DNA from: Balanoglossus misakiensis
Taxonomy: Eukaryota > Hemichordata
Length of the DNA stretch: 64,000 nt
Assembly: GCA_040954595.2 (NCBI GenBank)
Contig: CM082591.2
Span: forward strand, 5,518,001-5,582,000
Direction: 5' to 3'
The notes under the pieces are model-generated. The model saw only the letters and a program-made list of their open reading frames with translations. It had not been told where the DNA came from and searched no databases. Positions 28,616-40,490 of the stretch are shown here, in pieces (positions within the stretch are counted from its first letter, which is position 1; each line of letters begins with the position of its first letter). The translations under genes and the position numbers were made by a program.

Positions 28616-29624
28616 CTGGGGTGCGTTCGACGCACAAAGCGTTTTGTGAATGCTTGCGCAGGGCGCTTTTGTACTTCGTCGAACGATCATTCTCGCCCCA
28701 CCAGACTACGGATTTCTTTCGTTTCACTATCGAAATCACGTACTCTGGTTAAAATGGAGTACCGCGCTGGTATTTGAACATATTGGTAATGCATATTCAT
28801 GAGATGACATCATTATAATCTGGCCAATCAAAGTGCACCTTCTTCGCTCTCACTCAGACTCAGAGCACTGCCACTGGAAGCCGCCATGTTGTTTAGAATG
28901 AGATGTAATGAGATGCGTGAATGGGATGTAACAAGCAATCTGATTGGTTGTTGGATGTACTGTGAAAGCGCCTAGACCAAATACTGAATACATGGCCGTA
29001 TTATACCACGGCCTTTTTGCGGGGAGCAGAGCGCTGCCGTAAAAGGGCCGTGGTTTGCGACGATGCTAACGATAGGCTTGTCAAATGGGGGCGTGAAAGG
29101 CATAATGGCGGCATATATAAAGCGACAAGCCTGTATGATACTTGTGCAACAATTTATAGACGATAGCGTCGGCATTGACGATGTGGATATATACAAACCA
29201 ACAAGCCGCTGCTAACTTAAACATAACATCCTCCCGTGATTTAGTATCAGCAGCGGCCGTTGGCAAGAATGTCCCTGTGCGCATATAAGGACATGATTCC
29301 GGAAGTGCATACCACTTTTAAACCGTAGCGGCACAATTCATGTGAATTGGTGTATTGGTGGGGAAAAATACAAGCTTTCGCTTGGTAAAACTATCACTAC
29401 CTAAATCGACAAATATTCTGCAACTTCTTTGAAAATATGCCCTGCGAGTCGTACTTTGGCTAACATGTCCGCCATTTTGAATTAATGAGTTGTTCGCCGC
29501 GAGTCACCTCCGTCTTACGCCTTCCATTGTTACAAAACGTTCGCGAAAAACAATGACAAAAGATCGTTCGACATGAAAACGTTTCCGAACGTTGCCGAAC
29601 GCTTCGTACGTCGAACGCACCCTG
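28616..29624. mobile_element. Candidate 1.0-kb non-autonomous DNA transposon (hAT-like ends)
   Basis: The left end CTGGGGTGCGTTCGACG and the reverse complement of the right end, CAGGGTGCGTTCGACG, form terminal inverted repeats. Pairing continues imperfectly for about 75 bp, including a shared TCGAACGATC block. The CAGGG-type termini resemble hAT elements, but I could not find an 8-bp target duplication. There is no transposase frame. It sits upstream of TRIM-NHL B and may alter its promoter. Confidence 0.55.
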
Positions 29625-30897
29625 AATACATCTAAACCATCTACACGAACGGATCACAAACAGCGCCATCATTATCCGGGATTACGGCTGCTTTCTCCCT
29701 TTACCGTTATAAAGTTTCATCTCTCGATACACTTTGGGCGTTTTAGTAACAGAATCATAACAAGACTATATTCATTCATTTTTATTTTGACAAAACGACA
29801 TATATCGTAGGGTAAAAGTTGCCTTACTCATTTCTTTTACTCCCAGGAATAAGGAAATCAAATTAAATTGATGTGATATTACAGGGTCTCTATCTGTACC
29901 ACCTGGTTACACCTCACCCCGAAAAAAACACGTTTCTATTTGCATATATATTTTATTCCGATACCAAGAAATATTGTGTAACGGAACTCCAAAAATAACG
30001 GCAGCGGATTTCTAATAATAAATTTACGTCTTTAATTGGTTTCATGGTCGGAAAACAACATGTTTAAATTATTTATAAGGCAACATGTTACTGGTACAGA
30101 GAATTTTAAAATAAAACGTGTATCAGAAAATTTGTGAAGAATTTATACGGGTATTAGAAATAACGGCAAAGGCGTATTTGCTGGAAAGGAGAATTTGTTG
30201 ATTCAGGCAGCAAAGATTGGGCTTCGGGAGATTTCTTAACTCTCGCCATATATATGGCTGGAAGGTACTAGACCCACACACTTTTTTCCAGTACGGTATT
30301 TCAGTTCTGCTTGTATCCCTTCTGCACACTTATGAGTGCGAATTTCTGTGCTCGAGTACTGTTAAAGGTACATGCGCTGCAACTGGATAAAAAATTAAAG
30401 TTTTAAATAATCCCATATATTCTTTTAATTATGTCTATTAAATGATATTTCATGATAGCATATCAAGATCAACACTTATTTATGACAAAATTGGCAAAAA
30501 TTAAAGAAAAATGAAAATTCCTGCAATTTTTTTTTTTAAAGTGCAATATTGCAATAAAAAATGAAAATCTGATGTCTCAGTGGTGTACATTTACTTCCAT
30601 GAGCTCAAGTGGATGAGATCATGTTTTGTTTATGAAGTTTCATAACCGGAAATGCAACTTTTCATTGTTTCTTGCATTTTCCCACGGTGGCGGCCATAAT
30701 CGCTTGCGGCAAAGCTTTATTATTTATCTGGTTAAAACTTGCACATGCACTCATATTTAGGGTTTATAATGCTTGTGTATAGTTCACTGCCTTCATCTGC
30801 ATGGACTAATGGTAGTGCAGTTTGAAAAAAATACGAAAATTATCCCAAAAGTTACAGCTTACGTGCCTTTAATGAACAAGCCAAGGTAGATGCACCC
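29625..30897. other. Non-coding A+T-rich region
   Basis: I see no domain-bearing open frame, splice-supported exon or RNA gene here. Content is A+T-rich with short homopolymers. The same sequence recurs in unit 2 at about 45736-47008. Confidence 0.5.
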
Positions 30898-31245
30898 TTA
30901 AAGGGACAAAGTCTCTCTCTCGCTTCCCCTTTTTCCATTAATTATGTTTGATACACGACACCGTTCATGTTATTCTACATGTGGATATATAGTGAATCAA
31001 CATTCAACGACACACAACTTCCATCCCGTTTATAGGATATGAGAGTAAAAATCTCGCCAAAATGAATAAATGGTAAACACCGATTATTCATTTTGGTGAG
31101 TTTTTCACTCTCGTGTCTACAAGTTGGATGGAAGTTGTGTGTGGTTGAACGTTGATTCACTATATATAGAATAACATTAACAGTGTCTTGTATCAAACAT
31201 AATTAATGGGAAAAGGGCAGCGAGAGAGAGACTTTGTCCCTTTAA
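30898..31245. mobile_element. TTAA-flanked palindromic MITE (348 bp)
   Basis: The best-preserved member of the family. TTAA at 30898-30901 and 31242-31245 flanks AGGGACAAAGTCTCTCTC and its inverted counterpart. Internal arms pair around a centre near 31065, so the whole element can fold into one hairpin. Confidence 0.85.
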
Positions 31246-31604
31246 ATGGATTATAGACGACAATTTCCCTTCCAGAACACAGAAACATACGAGATGGACT
31301 TGGACCTCGTGGTGGTGGAATGTGTGCGGGAGGGAGGGTGTGTGTGTGTTGGGGGGGGGGGGTGTATTGATCGCATTTCTCAACTGACAGCCTGCATTTC
31401 CATGCGTCTTTGTCAAAGTTTATGAATCATTCAAGCAGTTCCTAAGTAATTATTCATGACAAAGCACAGTTGCGTAAATTGTAAACGGGCGCCTAATTTG
31501 CTTAATGTTTGCATGCGATTTGTATACATATTTGAATCCGTGGAAAGTTCCCACAAGATGAATAGATTACTTTGCTTCATTTGTTATTGATTCAATTTTT
31601 TTTT

Positions 31605-32560
31605 GGCTGCTGCATCAAATTAGAATTTTTGGCAGGCAACATATTTCTGCTCGGCGAGGCTTAATTAAGTGTTGTTTTCCAGTTATCGACGGGCTGAGAA
31701 GATATTATTTTGAATATAAACATACATATTGATAAAAAATTAAAAACAGACAACGAAATCTTAGCCTTTTCCATCAAGTATGCAGCAAGCTAATAAAAAT
31801 TACTGCAACGTAAAAGTACATAGAATGAAGTGTGACAATATTTCAACTCTAAGTCCCGTTTAACAACAAATTCATCAAGTTCTCATTAATATACACCAAC
31901 ACTAGGATCTATTAACACAGGCAATTTACAACCTGTTAATTAATACAGCCTTGTTATTCATAAAAAGGTAAATTCTCATGTTTGAAATATTTAAAATGCA
32001 CAGAATGAAGAAGGGCACCTGCATCTTTTTGGCTGCTGCATCAAATTAGAATTTTTGGCAGGCAACATATTTCTGCTCGGCGAGGCTTAATTAAGTGTTG
32101 TTTTCCAGTTATCGACGGGCTGAGAAGATATTATTTTGAATATAAACATACATATTGATAAAAAATTAAAAACAGACAACGAAATCTTAGCCTTTTCCAT
32201 CAAGTATGCAGCAAGCTAATAAAAATTACTGCAACGTAAAAGTACATAGAATGAAGTGTGACAATATTTCAACTCTAAGTCCCGTTTAACAACAAATTCA
32301 TCAAGTTCTCATTAATATACACCAACACTAGGATCTATTAACACAGGCAATTTACAACCTGTTAATTAATACAGCCTTGTTATTCATAAAAAAGGTAAAT
32401 TCTCATGTTTGAAATATTTAAAATGCACAGAATGAAAAAGGACACCTGCATCTTTTTTGGCTGCTGCATCAAATTAGAATTTTTGGCAGGCAACATATTT
32501 CCTGTTGTTTTCCAGTTATCGACGGGCTGAGAAGATATTATTTTGAATATAAACATACAA
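31605..32560. repeat. Tandem repeat of about 427 bp, 2.2 copies
   Basis: GGCTGCTGCATCAAATTAGA starts units at 31605, 32031 and 32459. Two units are full and nearly identical. The third is truncated and lacks the GCTCGGCGAGGCTTAATTAA block. Satellite-like, with no coding content. Confidence 0.9.
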
Positions 32561-33402
32561 TCCATGATTATTTTCCAGAATGGTACGTGTATGCTGAAAT
32601 CCACAGATATATCGATGTGTAGCTTTCCCTGGTTCATGCAATTACAATGAAAAGCCTGCTTTTAATTTTGACTTATGCAATGCGTATCAATGTCGTCAGC
32701 CTCTAGTTAGATACTGATACACCTTAAAAGGAGAGAAATTTATGCGTGAATTTTTAACACAATAATTACCGCTGGTCTATAAATATCCTTACTTTGAAAC
32801 AAAGTTGTTAGTTGGTACGTCGACAAAGTCGTTTGTTCGACTTTCACAATCTGCTTGATAAACGGCGGCGAAAACGAAGGTATGTTTCTTGAAGCTTACA
32901 CTATTCGGTAGTGTGGACCGAACTACATTGACTGTAGCAATGCAATAATGGAGCGAAGACATTTTGTAAAATAATGCCTTACTTTTGAAAAAAAAGTTTA
33001 ATTTTGTACGTTTGCAAAGTGTCTTTTTCAACTCCCACCATCTTCTTGATACAAGCATTCGGTAAGGTTATTTGTATACGTGTTTATTACTATACAATAG
33101 TGCAAGGTAACAAACAAAAACGACAATGTACATGTATGTAACTGCTTACAAACTTGTGACATAAAGAGTTGTAGGAAGCAAAATCTGCGACAAGACTAAA
33201 TGTATTTTAAAGTGGATATGCTATGGATGTGTACAGAAGGACCTTGTCTATAAGACCTGTAGAAATTTGATTACAGAAATAACAGGAACCGAATAATGTG
33301 TTCTCTCTTTGAATGCTATTAAATTTCAGAAAGTATATTAATTCATTAATTGCAGTATGTCTGTCTTCAAAACTGCGTTTTTATAAGACTTTATATGACA
33401 TC
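32561..33402. other. Upstream region of subtilase gene, unit 1
   Basis: No coding sequence is supported here. A promoter and 5' untranslated region for the plus-strand subtilase should fall in this interval. An in-frame upstream Met at 33313 exists, but the Met at 33403 gives the better signal peptide. Confidence 0.45.
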
Positions 33403-34293
33403 ATGGCATTTCAGGCGATCATGATCACATCGCACTCCGCGGCGATTTGGTTTGGCATGTTTGCATTACTTGTGGCGCAGATCACAGCTGCCAGCACAAA
33501 CAAGAGGAAGATTGAGGAAGAGCGAAGAATCCGTGCACTGCGTCCGAGCTTCGTCAAACGTGAACATCAAGCTCCACTGATTCACGCTGGAGACGAGAAG
33601 ATAGACGAGGAATACATTGTAAAACTGAGGGTTAGTAGATGTTGTGGCGGACACACACGTCTCCCAATTAATCTTCTGTGTTGAAAGGTCATGTGTTCAC
33701 AGCTGACGCTATGTTTCCAGATAAGCAATGCCGGAAAAAGACAATCAAAACATTCTCTATATATTTCAATAAAATTATTTACTTCTACAGGTATGGATGG
33801 GCCTTAGTTCTCCCACAGCCTATATACGGTTCGCTACAAGGCTCTTGACATGTTACACACTGATGAACTCCCGTCGCTAGGAGATGCACCATAATGTTTT
33901 GTGCAGACTCGCAGGCCAGGTTTCACTCGGCCATTAAGACCCATCGTTAAATCCGACAATATGTCTGCGCAGGCAACGAAAGGGTCTGTGAGTCAAAGAC
34001 GGGCCTATAAATCCAAGTCGAATGAACAACTATTGACTTACTACACTTATCACTTGATTTGCAACACTTCGCACAATCAATACATATTATCTCATTTCAT
34101 TCAGGACGACCTTACTGATAATGAATTAGGCGAATTCGAAGACAAATTTCAAGCACTTTCTGAAGAACATGGCTGGCACATTGATTTTCAAATTAATGTG
34201 ACACAATTGATGAAAGGATTTGTCGCCAGAATTCCCAGTGGAGCAGTTGATATAGTATGTGTCCATTTTGTTGTCATTAATTCCAACGGCCAA

Positions 34294-34324
<31 letters not shown>

Positions 34325-34368
34325 TGTATGTATGTATGTATGTATGTATGTATGTATGTATGTATGTA

Positions 34369-34399
<31 letters not shown>

Positions 34400-34416
34400 A
34401 TGTATGTATGTATGTA

Positions 34417-34495
<79 letters not shown>

Positions 34496-37400
34496 ATGTA
34501 TGTATGTATGTATGTATGTATGTATGTATCATCCTCTTCTTATTTTCATTCAGCTCCGTTGGCTGGATGAGGTAGAGTTTGTTGAAGAAGACGAAGTTGT
34601 CCATGGAAATGTAGAGTGGGGTTTGGACAGGATTGATCAGGCAAATCTGCCTTTGAATAACGTTTATTCAAGACGACTAGGTAAGTCAGGGACCCTCTTT
34701 GCAGTTAACCTTACACGCAGGTTGTACGTGATTAAGTGTTCGGCGTTGGAAGTTTGTTTATTCATATACGACGATCTTCTTAACAATTAATTTGCGGTAA
34801 TCATATGTACTACATTTATATTCTCTTAGAAATACCACATTTAACTTAAAATATCCATTGTTTTTTTCGCCAGCTTCGTTTGTTAAGTGAATTATTAACC
34901 AAGTAATTGTTGTGACCATCGCTTACTCAGTTAGCCTTAAGTATGCGTGTAATCACTTTTTCATCATTCTTATTTTCTGTTCTGTAAAGGGGACGGCAGT
35001 GGCGTGTATGTCTTTGTTTTTGATACTGGCATACGTTATTCTCACAGCGAGTTTGGTGGTAGAGCACATCCATTTTTCGATGCCTTTTCAGATGGACAAA
35101 ATGTAAGATGCTCTATATAATACCACTGTCTGAGTAACATATGGTAAAATGTAAATGCCTCCGTGTCGAATTAAATATACATATTGTGAGAACATTCGTT
35201 TTTAAGAAATATATTTCCGGAACACAGGTTCAACTTAAACTGTTGCGTCCACTGTATATTTATTTTTTTCAGAAATAATCTTTGGGCTGCAAAAGAACTA
35301 TTTTGCAAAAATGTCTTACCAGTTTAAATCAATTCAGTTGATTAACACAATTTACAAAATATAAATTGCATTACTTCATGAAAAGAGACTACTAAGGTTT
35401 TTCTGTGTTCAAAATTACTGTTGTCGCTGGCCCCTGTTTGAGGAGTTATATGTATTGATAACATTCGTGTGTATAATACTTATATCGTTGGCCTATGTTT
35501 TATACAGGGAAACGACTGTACAGGACATGGTACTCACTGTGCAGGTACTATTGGTGGGAGCACTGTTGGTGTTGCACCTGGTGTTACGCTGTTTTCTGTT
35601 CGCGTTTTGGACTGTTGGGGAAGTGGGGCTTGGAGCGGCGTTATTGAAGGTGAGGGTACAATTACAAAAAAGATACATTGCAATTTTAATGCAAGGCGTA
35701 CGGCAAATTAGACATTCATAACATCCGGGTCCTCAACACTTATCCCTGCAGGCATGGATGCAGTCGCTGGTTCCAATATGGGACCAGCATTGGTCTCCAT
35801 GTCGCTGGTCGGTTGGCGCAACTGGGCCACGAATTTGGCAGTCAAACGGTTAACCGATGCTGGGTACATCGTAGTCGTTGCTGCTGGAAACGATAAGAGA
35901 GACGCCTGTACCAAGTCACCTGCATCGGCTCCTGAGGTAATACATTTGAAGTCTGGCAAAATCAATTAGAATATTTTGAGGCATGACTCCAAGCAGAAAA
36001 GTGACATACGATCACCAAGAGTATGCGTGCCATCTTAGGAAAGGAATAAAATGCAGGTGTTAACGCCCAGTGTGTATAGTTTTATCTGTTTTTAGCTAGC
36101 TCAGCAAAGTCACCTCCAATTCTTGTGAGTTCTGATTTTGATTTCACCGTGAAGTATCCGTATAGCGACGGTTAAAGTACCGTTCGCTCCATTGTACATG
36201 TGTTCATTTCTGAAAATATCCTGCCCACGTCCATTGTCACGCACTGTGTGTCGTACATGTACATGTACATGACCAGACTATACCATAACTGACTGATAGT
36301 TGGCAACTATTTCTGTATGTTACAGGCAATTACGGTGGGAGCCACTCAATCTAACGATGCTTTAGCTGGGTATTCTAATTACGGCAGCTGTGTTAATATT
36401 CTGGCACCAGGAAGTGACGTCAGAAGTGCTTGGCACACTGGGGACGCCAGCTACAACACTATTAGTGGAACCTCGATGGCAACTCCTCACGTTACTGGTA
36501 AGAGTGTCTTGATATATTCTGGGGTCTTCATGTATTCTCAGGGTATGCTGTAAGCAAATATATGTAAACTTAAGATGGGTCCCTGGGATCTTTTTGCCCG
36601 TTGCTATGGGCCTTTATAGGACATTACACCCCGATTTGGACTAAGACGTTTTCAGAGTCTAACAAGGGGCTGGTAACTGGTTGAAAATCTGCACGATTGT
36701 GAGCGCGCGCCCCCTGACGCCATTGATATGCAAATTAGTTAGGTCAAATTTCAAAAGCCTAAGGCTTTTTATTCCGTGACCTCAAAAACGAACTTGATAC
36801 GTATTCATTAGTTGCTTGAACCAGGGAAGATCGTGACGGATTTTGTTTTCGAATATTATCGTTGTATCCTACGATTTCAGCATACCCGTACCACACCTGA
36901 AAAAGTCATCGATTTTGGGTGTTTTTGGACGCACTCTTCCACTGGTATCGCTTCTTAGCACGACGAAAACCGAAAAAACGATCCGTCACACTATGCGGAA
37001 GTGCGTTCTCAACAAGCAGGTCAAATTTGGCTGGCCTACGTCGCCTGTGAAAAAAGCCTTAGGGATTTTCGTGAACGGTACAAAATCTCTGTGTACAAAA
37101 CATTGGATTTTTAGCGTTCGATCCAGTTACTGTGGTTACAGGACGCGCACGCTATCGCTGACCGCTGATTTGCCGTATTAGCGTGGCGGCCTATGGCCGG
37201 GCGGTAGCTGCCGTAAACATACTCAGACAGGGGGTGTGCACACAATCGTGCGTATTTTTAACTAGTTACAAGCCCCTTGTCGGACGTTCATAACGGTTTC
37301 GATCAAAATTGAGTGTAGTGTCCTATAAAGGGCCATAGCAACGAGCAAAAAGATCCTAGGGACCCATCTTAACAAATTGCTCTCTATTTCTTCAAGGTGT

Positions 37401-38479
37401 TGCCGCCCTGTACCTTCATTCGGAGCCATTTCTCACACAATCGACGATGTTAAACCGGTTGTTGGACACTGCCCAAACAGGAAAAATTGACATGTCCAGT
37501 GTGGCTCCGAGTTGGAGATCTGCAACCCCGAATAAACTTCTAAATATTGCCCCACTTGGTGAGTTGAATCATGGTTTGTTTCAATTGGAGCCCTTTACGT
37601 CATTGTAATGGACGTGCTCAATTCGGACTCCATAAAGTCAAGTACATTCGCTTAATTACCATACGAGGTAGCAAGCACCCGCTTGCATATCCGATGATTG
37701 ATGAACGAAAGAGCGCCAGCACTCCACTGAAATTTAAGTCAAATGTTCTAGCTGCATTGACTACAGACGTGAGTAATATAAATTTTTCAGTCTGGCATTT
37801 TATTATTACAACAATGAAGGTGCACTTTTAAATACCTGTAGGAATAATATGATTGCCAATGGTTACAATTCTCAAAAGCCTACACATATTCTCTGAACTA
37901 CCTATATATAGGTCTACGTGCCTACATACATACATACATACATACATACATACATACATACATACATACATACATACATACATACATGCATGCATGCATG
38001 CATGCATGCATGCATGCATGCATACATACATACATACATACATACATACATACATACATACATTCATACATACATACATACATACATACATACATACATA
38101 CATACATACATACATACATACATACATACATACATACATACAACATACACAGACAGACAGACAGACAGACAAAGAGATTTTGGTACAATGCACCATATTA
38201 TTAATATTAATCTTTCCTTTAGATTCCCGACAATTGTGTGAGAATACCTGCTCGTTGAGAGGAGATGGCGAATGCAATGATGGTGGACCCTATTCGCAAT
38301 TGGCCGACTGCAGATTTGGAACCGATTGTGATGACTGTGGACCACGCTCATTTTTGTGCACGAATACATGCTATTGGAGAGAAGATGGCAAATGCGATGA
38401 CGGTGGGCCCAATTCGCAATACAGCGGCTGCGACTATGGAACCGACTGTGATGACTGTGGACTCCGCCCTCCACGTTGA
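33403..38479 (+). CDS. Secreted proteinase-K-like subtilase with two C-terminal Cys-rich repeats, copy 1
   Basis: Nine exons encode 511 residues: 33403-33630, 34105-34254, 34554-34680, 34990-35102, 35508-35649, 35752-35936, 36326-36497, 37397-37558, 38223-38479. All phases agree. Order: a signal peptide (hydrophobic [19 protein letters not shown]), an I9-type inhibitory propeptide (about residues 70-150), then an S8 catalytic domain. The catalytic Asp is in [16 protein letters not shown], the His in [12 protein letters not shown], the oxyanion Asn in VVAAGND, and the Ser in [12 protein letters not shown]. The last exon encodes two Cys-rich units of about 37 residues, each with C-x3-C, DGGP and GTDCDDCG motifs. 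It should be an extracellular serine endopeptidase activated by propeptide removal. The targets and the role of the Cys-rich tail are unknown. Confidence 0.92.
34296..34528. repeat. (TATG)n/(TG)n microsatellite in subtilase intron 2
   Basis: TATG arrays flank TG arrays over about 233 bp, just upstream of the acceptor at 34553. The unit 2 copy (50408-50628) is 12 bp shorter. Met-Tyr-Val-Cys and His-Thr-Tyr-Ile open frames here are artefacts. Confidence 0.95.
36570..37372. mobile_element. TTAA-flanked non-autonomous transposon (803 bp) in subtilase intron 7
   Basis: TTAA at 36570-36573 and 37369-37372 encloses long inverted repeats: GATGGGTCCC, GGATCTTTTTGC and CCTTTATAGGACA at the left are mirrored at the right with few mismatches. 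Inner arms (AAGGGGCTGGTAACT against AGTTACAAGCCCCTT) also pair. Target and shape fit a piggyBac-like MITE, but its end sequence differs from the 348-bp family. There is no transposase. Confidence 0.8.
37923..38170. repeat. (TACA)n/(TGCA)n/(GACA)n microsatellite in subtilase intron 8
   Basis: About 230 bp of tetranucleotide repeat with an internal TGCA block, ending shortly before the acceptor at 38222. Its length is the same in unit 2. Confidence 0.95.
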
Positions 38480-38565
38480 GTCAGCCTTCACTGAACGTCC
38501 ACAGGGAAGATAGACGTCCTTTGTGGTTACACTGCGATGCATGAAAAAAAAATGACAATATATTT

Positions 38566-38866
38566 AAGCAATAAAACACCCCCAGCCATGGTATACCACG
38601 AGATTTTGACCAGTTCACGACATATACGCACGAGCGATAATTGAACTGGTCAAAATCGAGTGGTATACCATGGCTGGGGGTGTTTTATTGCTATTATATT
38701 ATGCCAGTATATTGAAACTTTGCATAAAACATTTTAAAAAGGCATTTTCTTTGACTATGATATATGACTGTGGTATATGGCTAATATATCACGGTCACGT
38801 GTCGTGTCTCGACCAATCAAATAGCGTGATTTACACCATCAATATACTGGTATAATATAATAGGAT
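38566..38866. mobile_element. Hairpin element after subtilase stop
   Basis: A strong inverted repeat of about 54-bp arms spans about 38569-38693: GCAATAAAACACCCCCAGCC is mirrored by GGCTGGGGGTGTTTTATTGC. A second pair follows, TATATTATGCCAGTATATTG (about 38694) and CAATATACTGGTATAATATA (about 38841). The left arm contains AATAAA, so it may supply the subtilase polyadenylation signal. Confidence 0.7.
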
Positions 38867-39406
38867 TTTTGACCCTTTTCACCTTTCTCTGCAGTATGAC
38901 AGTATTGCGAATATGACTTCTGAATGAGGCTACCGTCTCTGGTGGCTATCGTTGGAATTGGTATTATCTTTTGGGAATAAACCTATTATTGCATTGATAT
39001 GTTGTCATGGCATTAATACACTTATTTATTTCGTCAAAAGTTACAAACTTACGTGTACATATACTTCACAACGCCAGGAAATTGATAGAAAACCCACAAA
39101 AATATTTATCCTATAGTATGGACAATATTATCTGCTATGTAGCTGTTGGTGCACCAGGTATAAATACGCTTTATGTGCATCTATATTTCAACTTTCCAAT
39201 TTTAGTCAATAAGTTCGGATGTAGTTTGAATACATGAAATGAAGTACTACAAATGTAGATGGCCTTTACATGGCCACGACAAAATGACATTTGTGAAGCA
39301 AATGATCTCACACGACAGGAAAACATCACTGTCTCACAAGAGAGAACTGTGTGTGTGTGTGTGTTCATTGTTGCGTTAATTGTAAACGGGCGCCTAATTG
39401 GCTTAA

Positions 39407-39775
39407 CTGACCATCTCCACTTCCTCCTGAGCCGAATTTATACCGGAAGTTGCCATCGCTGTCAAATACTAGAATTCGCAGACAAACCCCGGGAAGTAAA
39501 ACTTTCCAACCCTTTCTCCCAAATAGCCTACCCAAACTGTTTGATGTGATTTCCGTCTCGGTCAAACATGTGAACTCTTAGTGCTCCGATACGACCATAA
39601 CAGACAAGCGGTCAGTTCACTTCTCCCTTGGGCCTATTTGATCTGTCTGCCATTTTCATCACAGACAATCACCTGTTCATTTTTGCCATCGACTACATAC
39701 ATGTTGCCATCATCTGATATGACTACATCACAAAGTTTGCATCTGGTACCTCGCTTATCTTGCACCTCAGCCGCC
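39407..39775 (-). pseudogene. NHL propeller relic, copy 1
   Basis: Minus-strand frames give fragments in correct order of blades 2-5 of a TRIM-NHL propeller: DDGNMYVVDGKNEQVIVCDE, then MFDRDGNHIKQFG, then RILVFDSDGNFRYKFG and SGDGQL. The middles of blades 3 and 4 are deleted and the frame shifts between pieces. It is closest to the A/B type. The upstream part is replaced by the TACA/GACA array. A dead remnant of a former array member. Confidence 0.8.
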
Positions 39776-39802
39776 ATCTTGGGGTCTCTCAGCCCACCCT
39801 TA

Positions 39803-40005
39803 CACACACACATACATACATACATACATACATACATACATACATACATACATACATACATTCATACATACATACATACATACATACAGACAAACAGACA
39901 GACAGACATACATACATACATACATACATACATACATACATACATACATACATACATACAGACATACATACATACATACATACATACAGACAGACATACA
40001 TACAT

Positions 40006-40036
<31 letters not shown>

Positions 40037-40101
40037 TACATACATACATACATACATACATACATACATACATACATACAGACAGACAGACAGACATACA
40101 T

Positions 40102-40144
<43 letters not shown>

Positions 40145-40165
40145 TACATACATACATACATACAT

Positions 40166-40216
<51 letters not shown>

Positions 40217-40217
40217 T

Positions 40218-40248
<31 letters not shown>

Positions 40249-40437
40249 TACAGACAGACAGACAGACAGACATACATACATACAGACAGACAGACATACA
40301 TACATACATACATACATACATACATACATACATACATACAGACAGACAGACAGACAGACATACATACATACAGACAGACAGACAGACATACATACATACA
40401 TACATACATACATACATACATACATACATACATACAT

Positions 40438-40488
<51 letters not shown>

Positions 40489-40490
40489 AA
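39803..40490. repeat. Long (TACA)n/(GACA)n compound microsatellite
   Basis: About 690 bp alternating blocks of TACA and GACA. The unit 2 array (55903-56570) is 20 bp shorter with a different block order. Open frames of 200-317 codons across it, on both strands, are artefacts (His-Thr-Tyr-Ile, Asp-Arg-Gln-Thr, Cys-Leu-Ser-Val). Confidence 0.95.

Noticed and set aside
31605-32560. Possible LTR or retroelement ends
   Set aside because: The 427-bp copies are directly adjacent with no internal coding region, so this is a tandem repeat.
34188-34790. Met-Tyr-Val-Cys and His-Thr-Tyr-Ile repeat proteins
   Set aside because: TATG/TG microsatellite in a subtilase intron; the real exons lie on either side with GT-AG sites.
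37923-38170. Possible CRISPR-like array
   Set aside because: Units are 4 bp with no spacers; this is a eukaryotic microsatellite.
37853-38479. 208-codon frame joining a repeat peptide to the Cys-rich repeats
   Set aside because: The repeat part is intronic; an AG acceptor at 38222 starts the genuine last exon in the correct phase.
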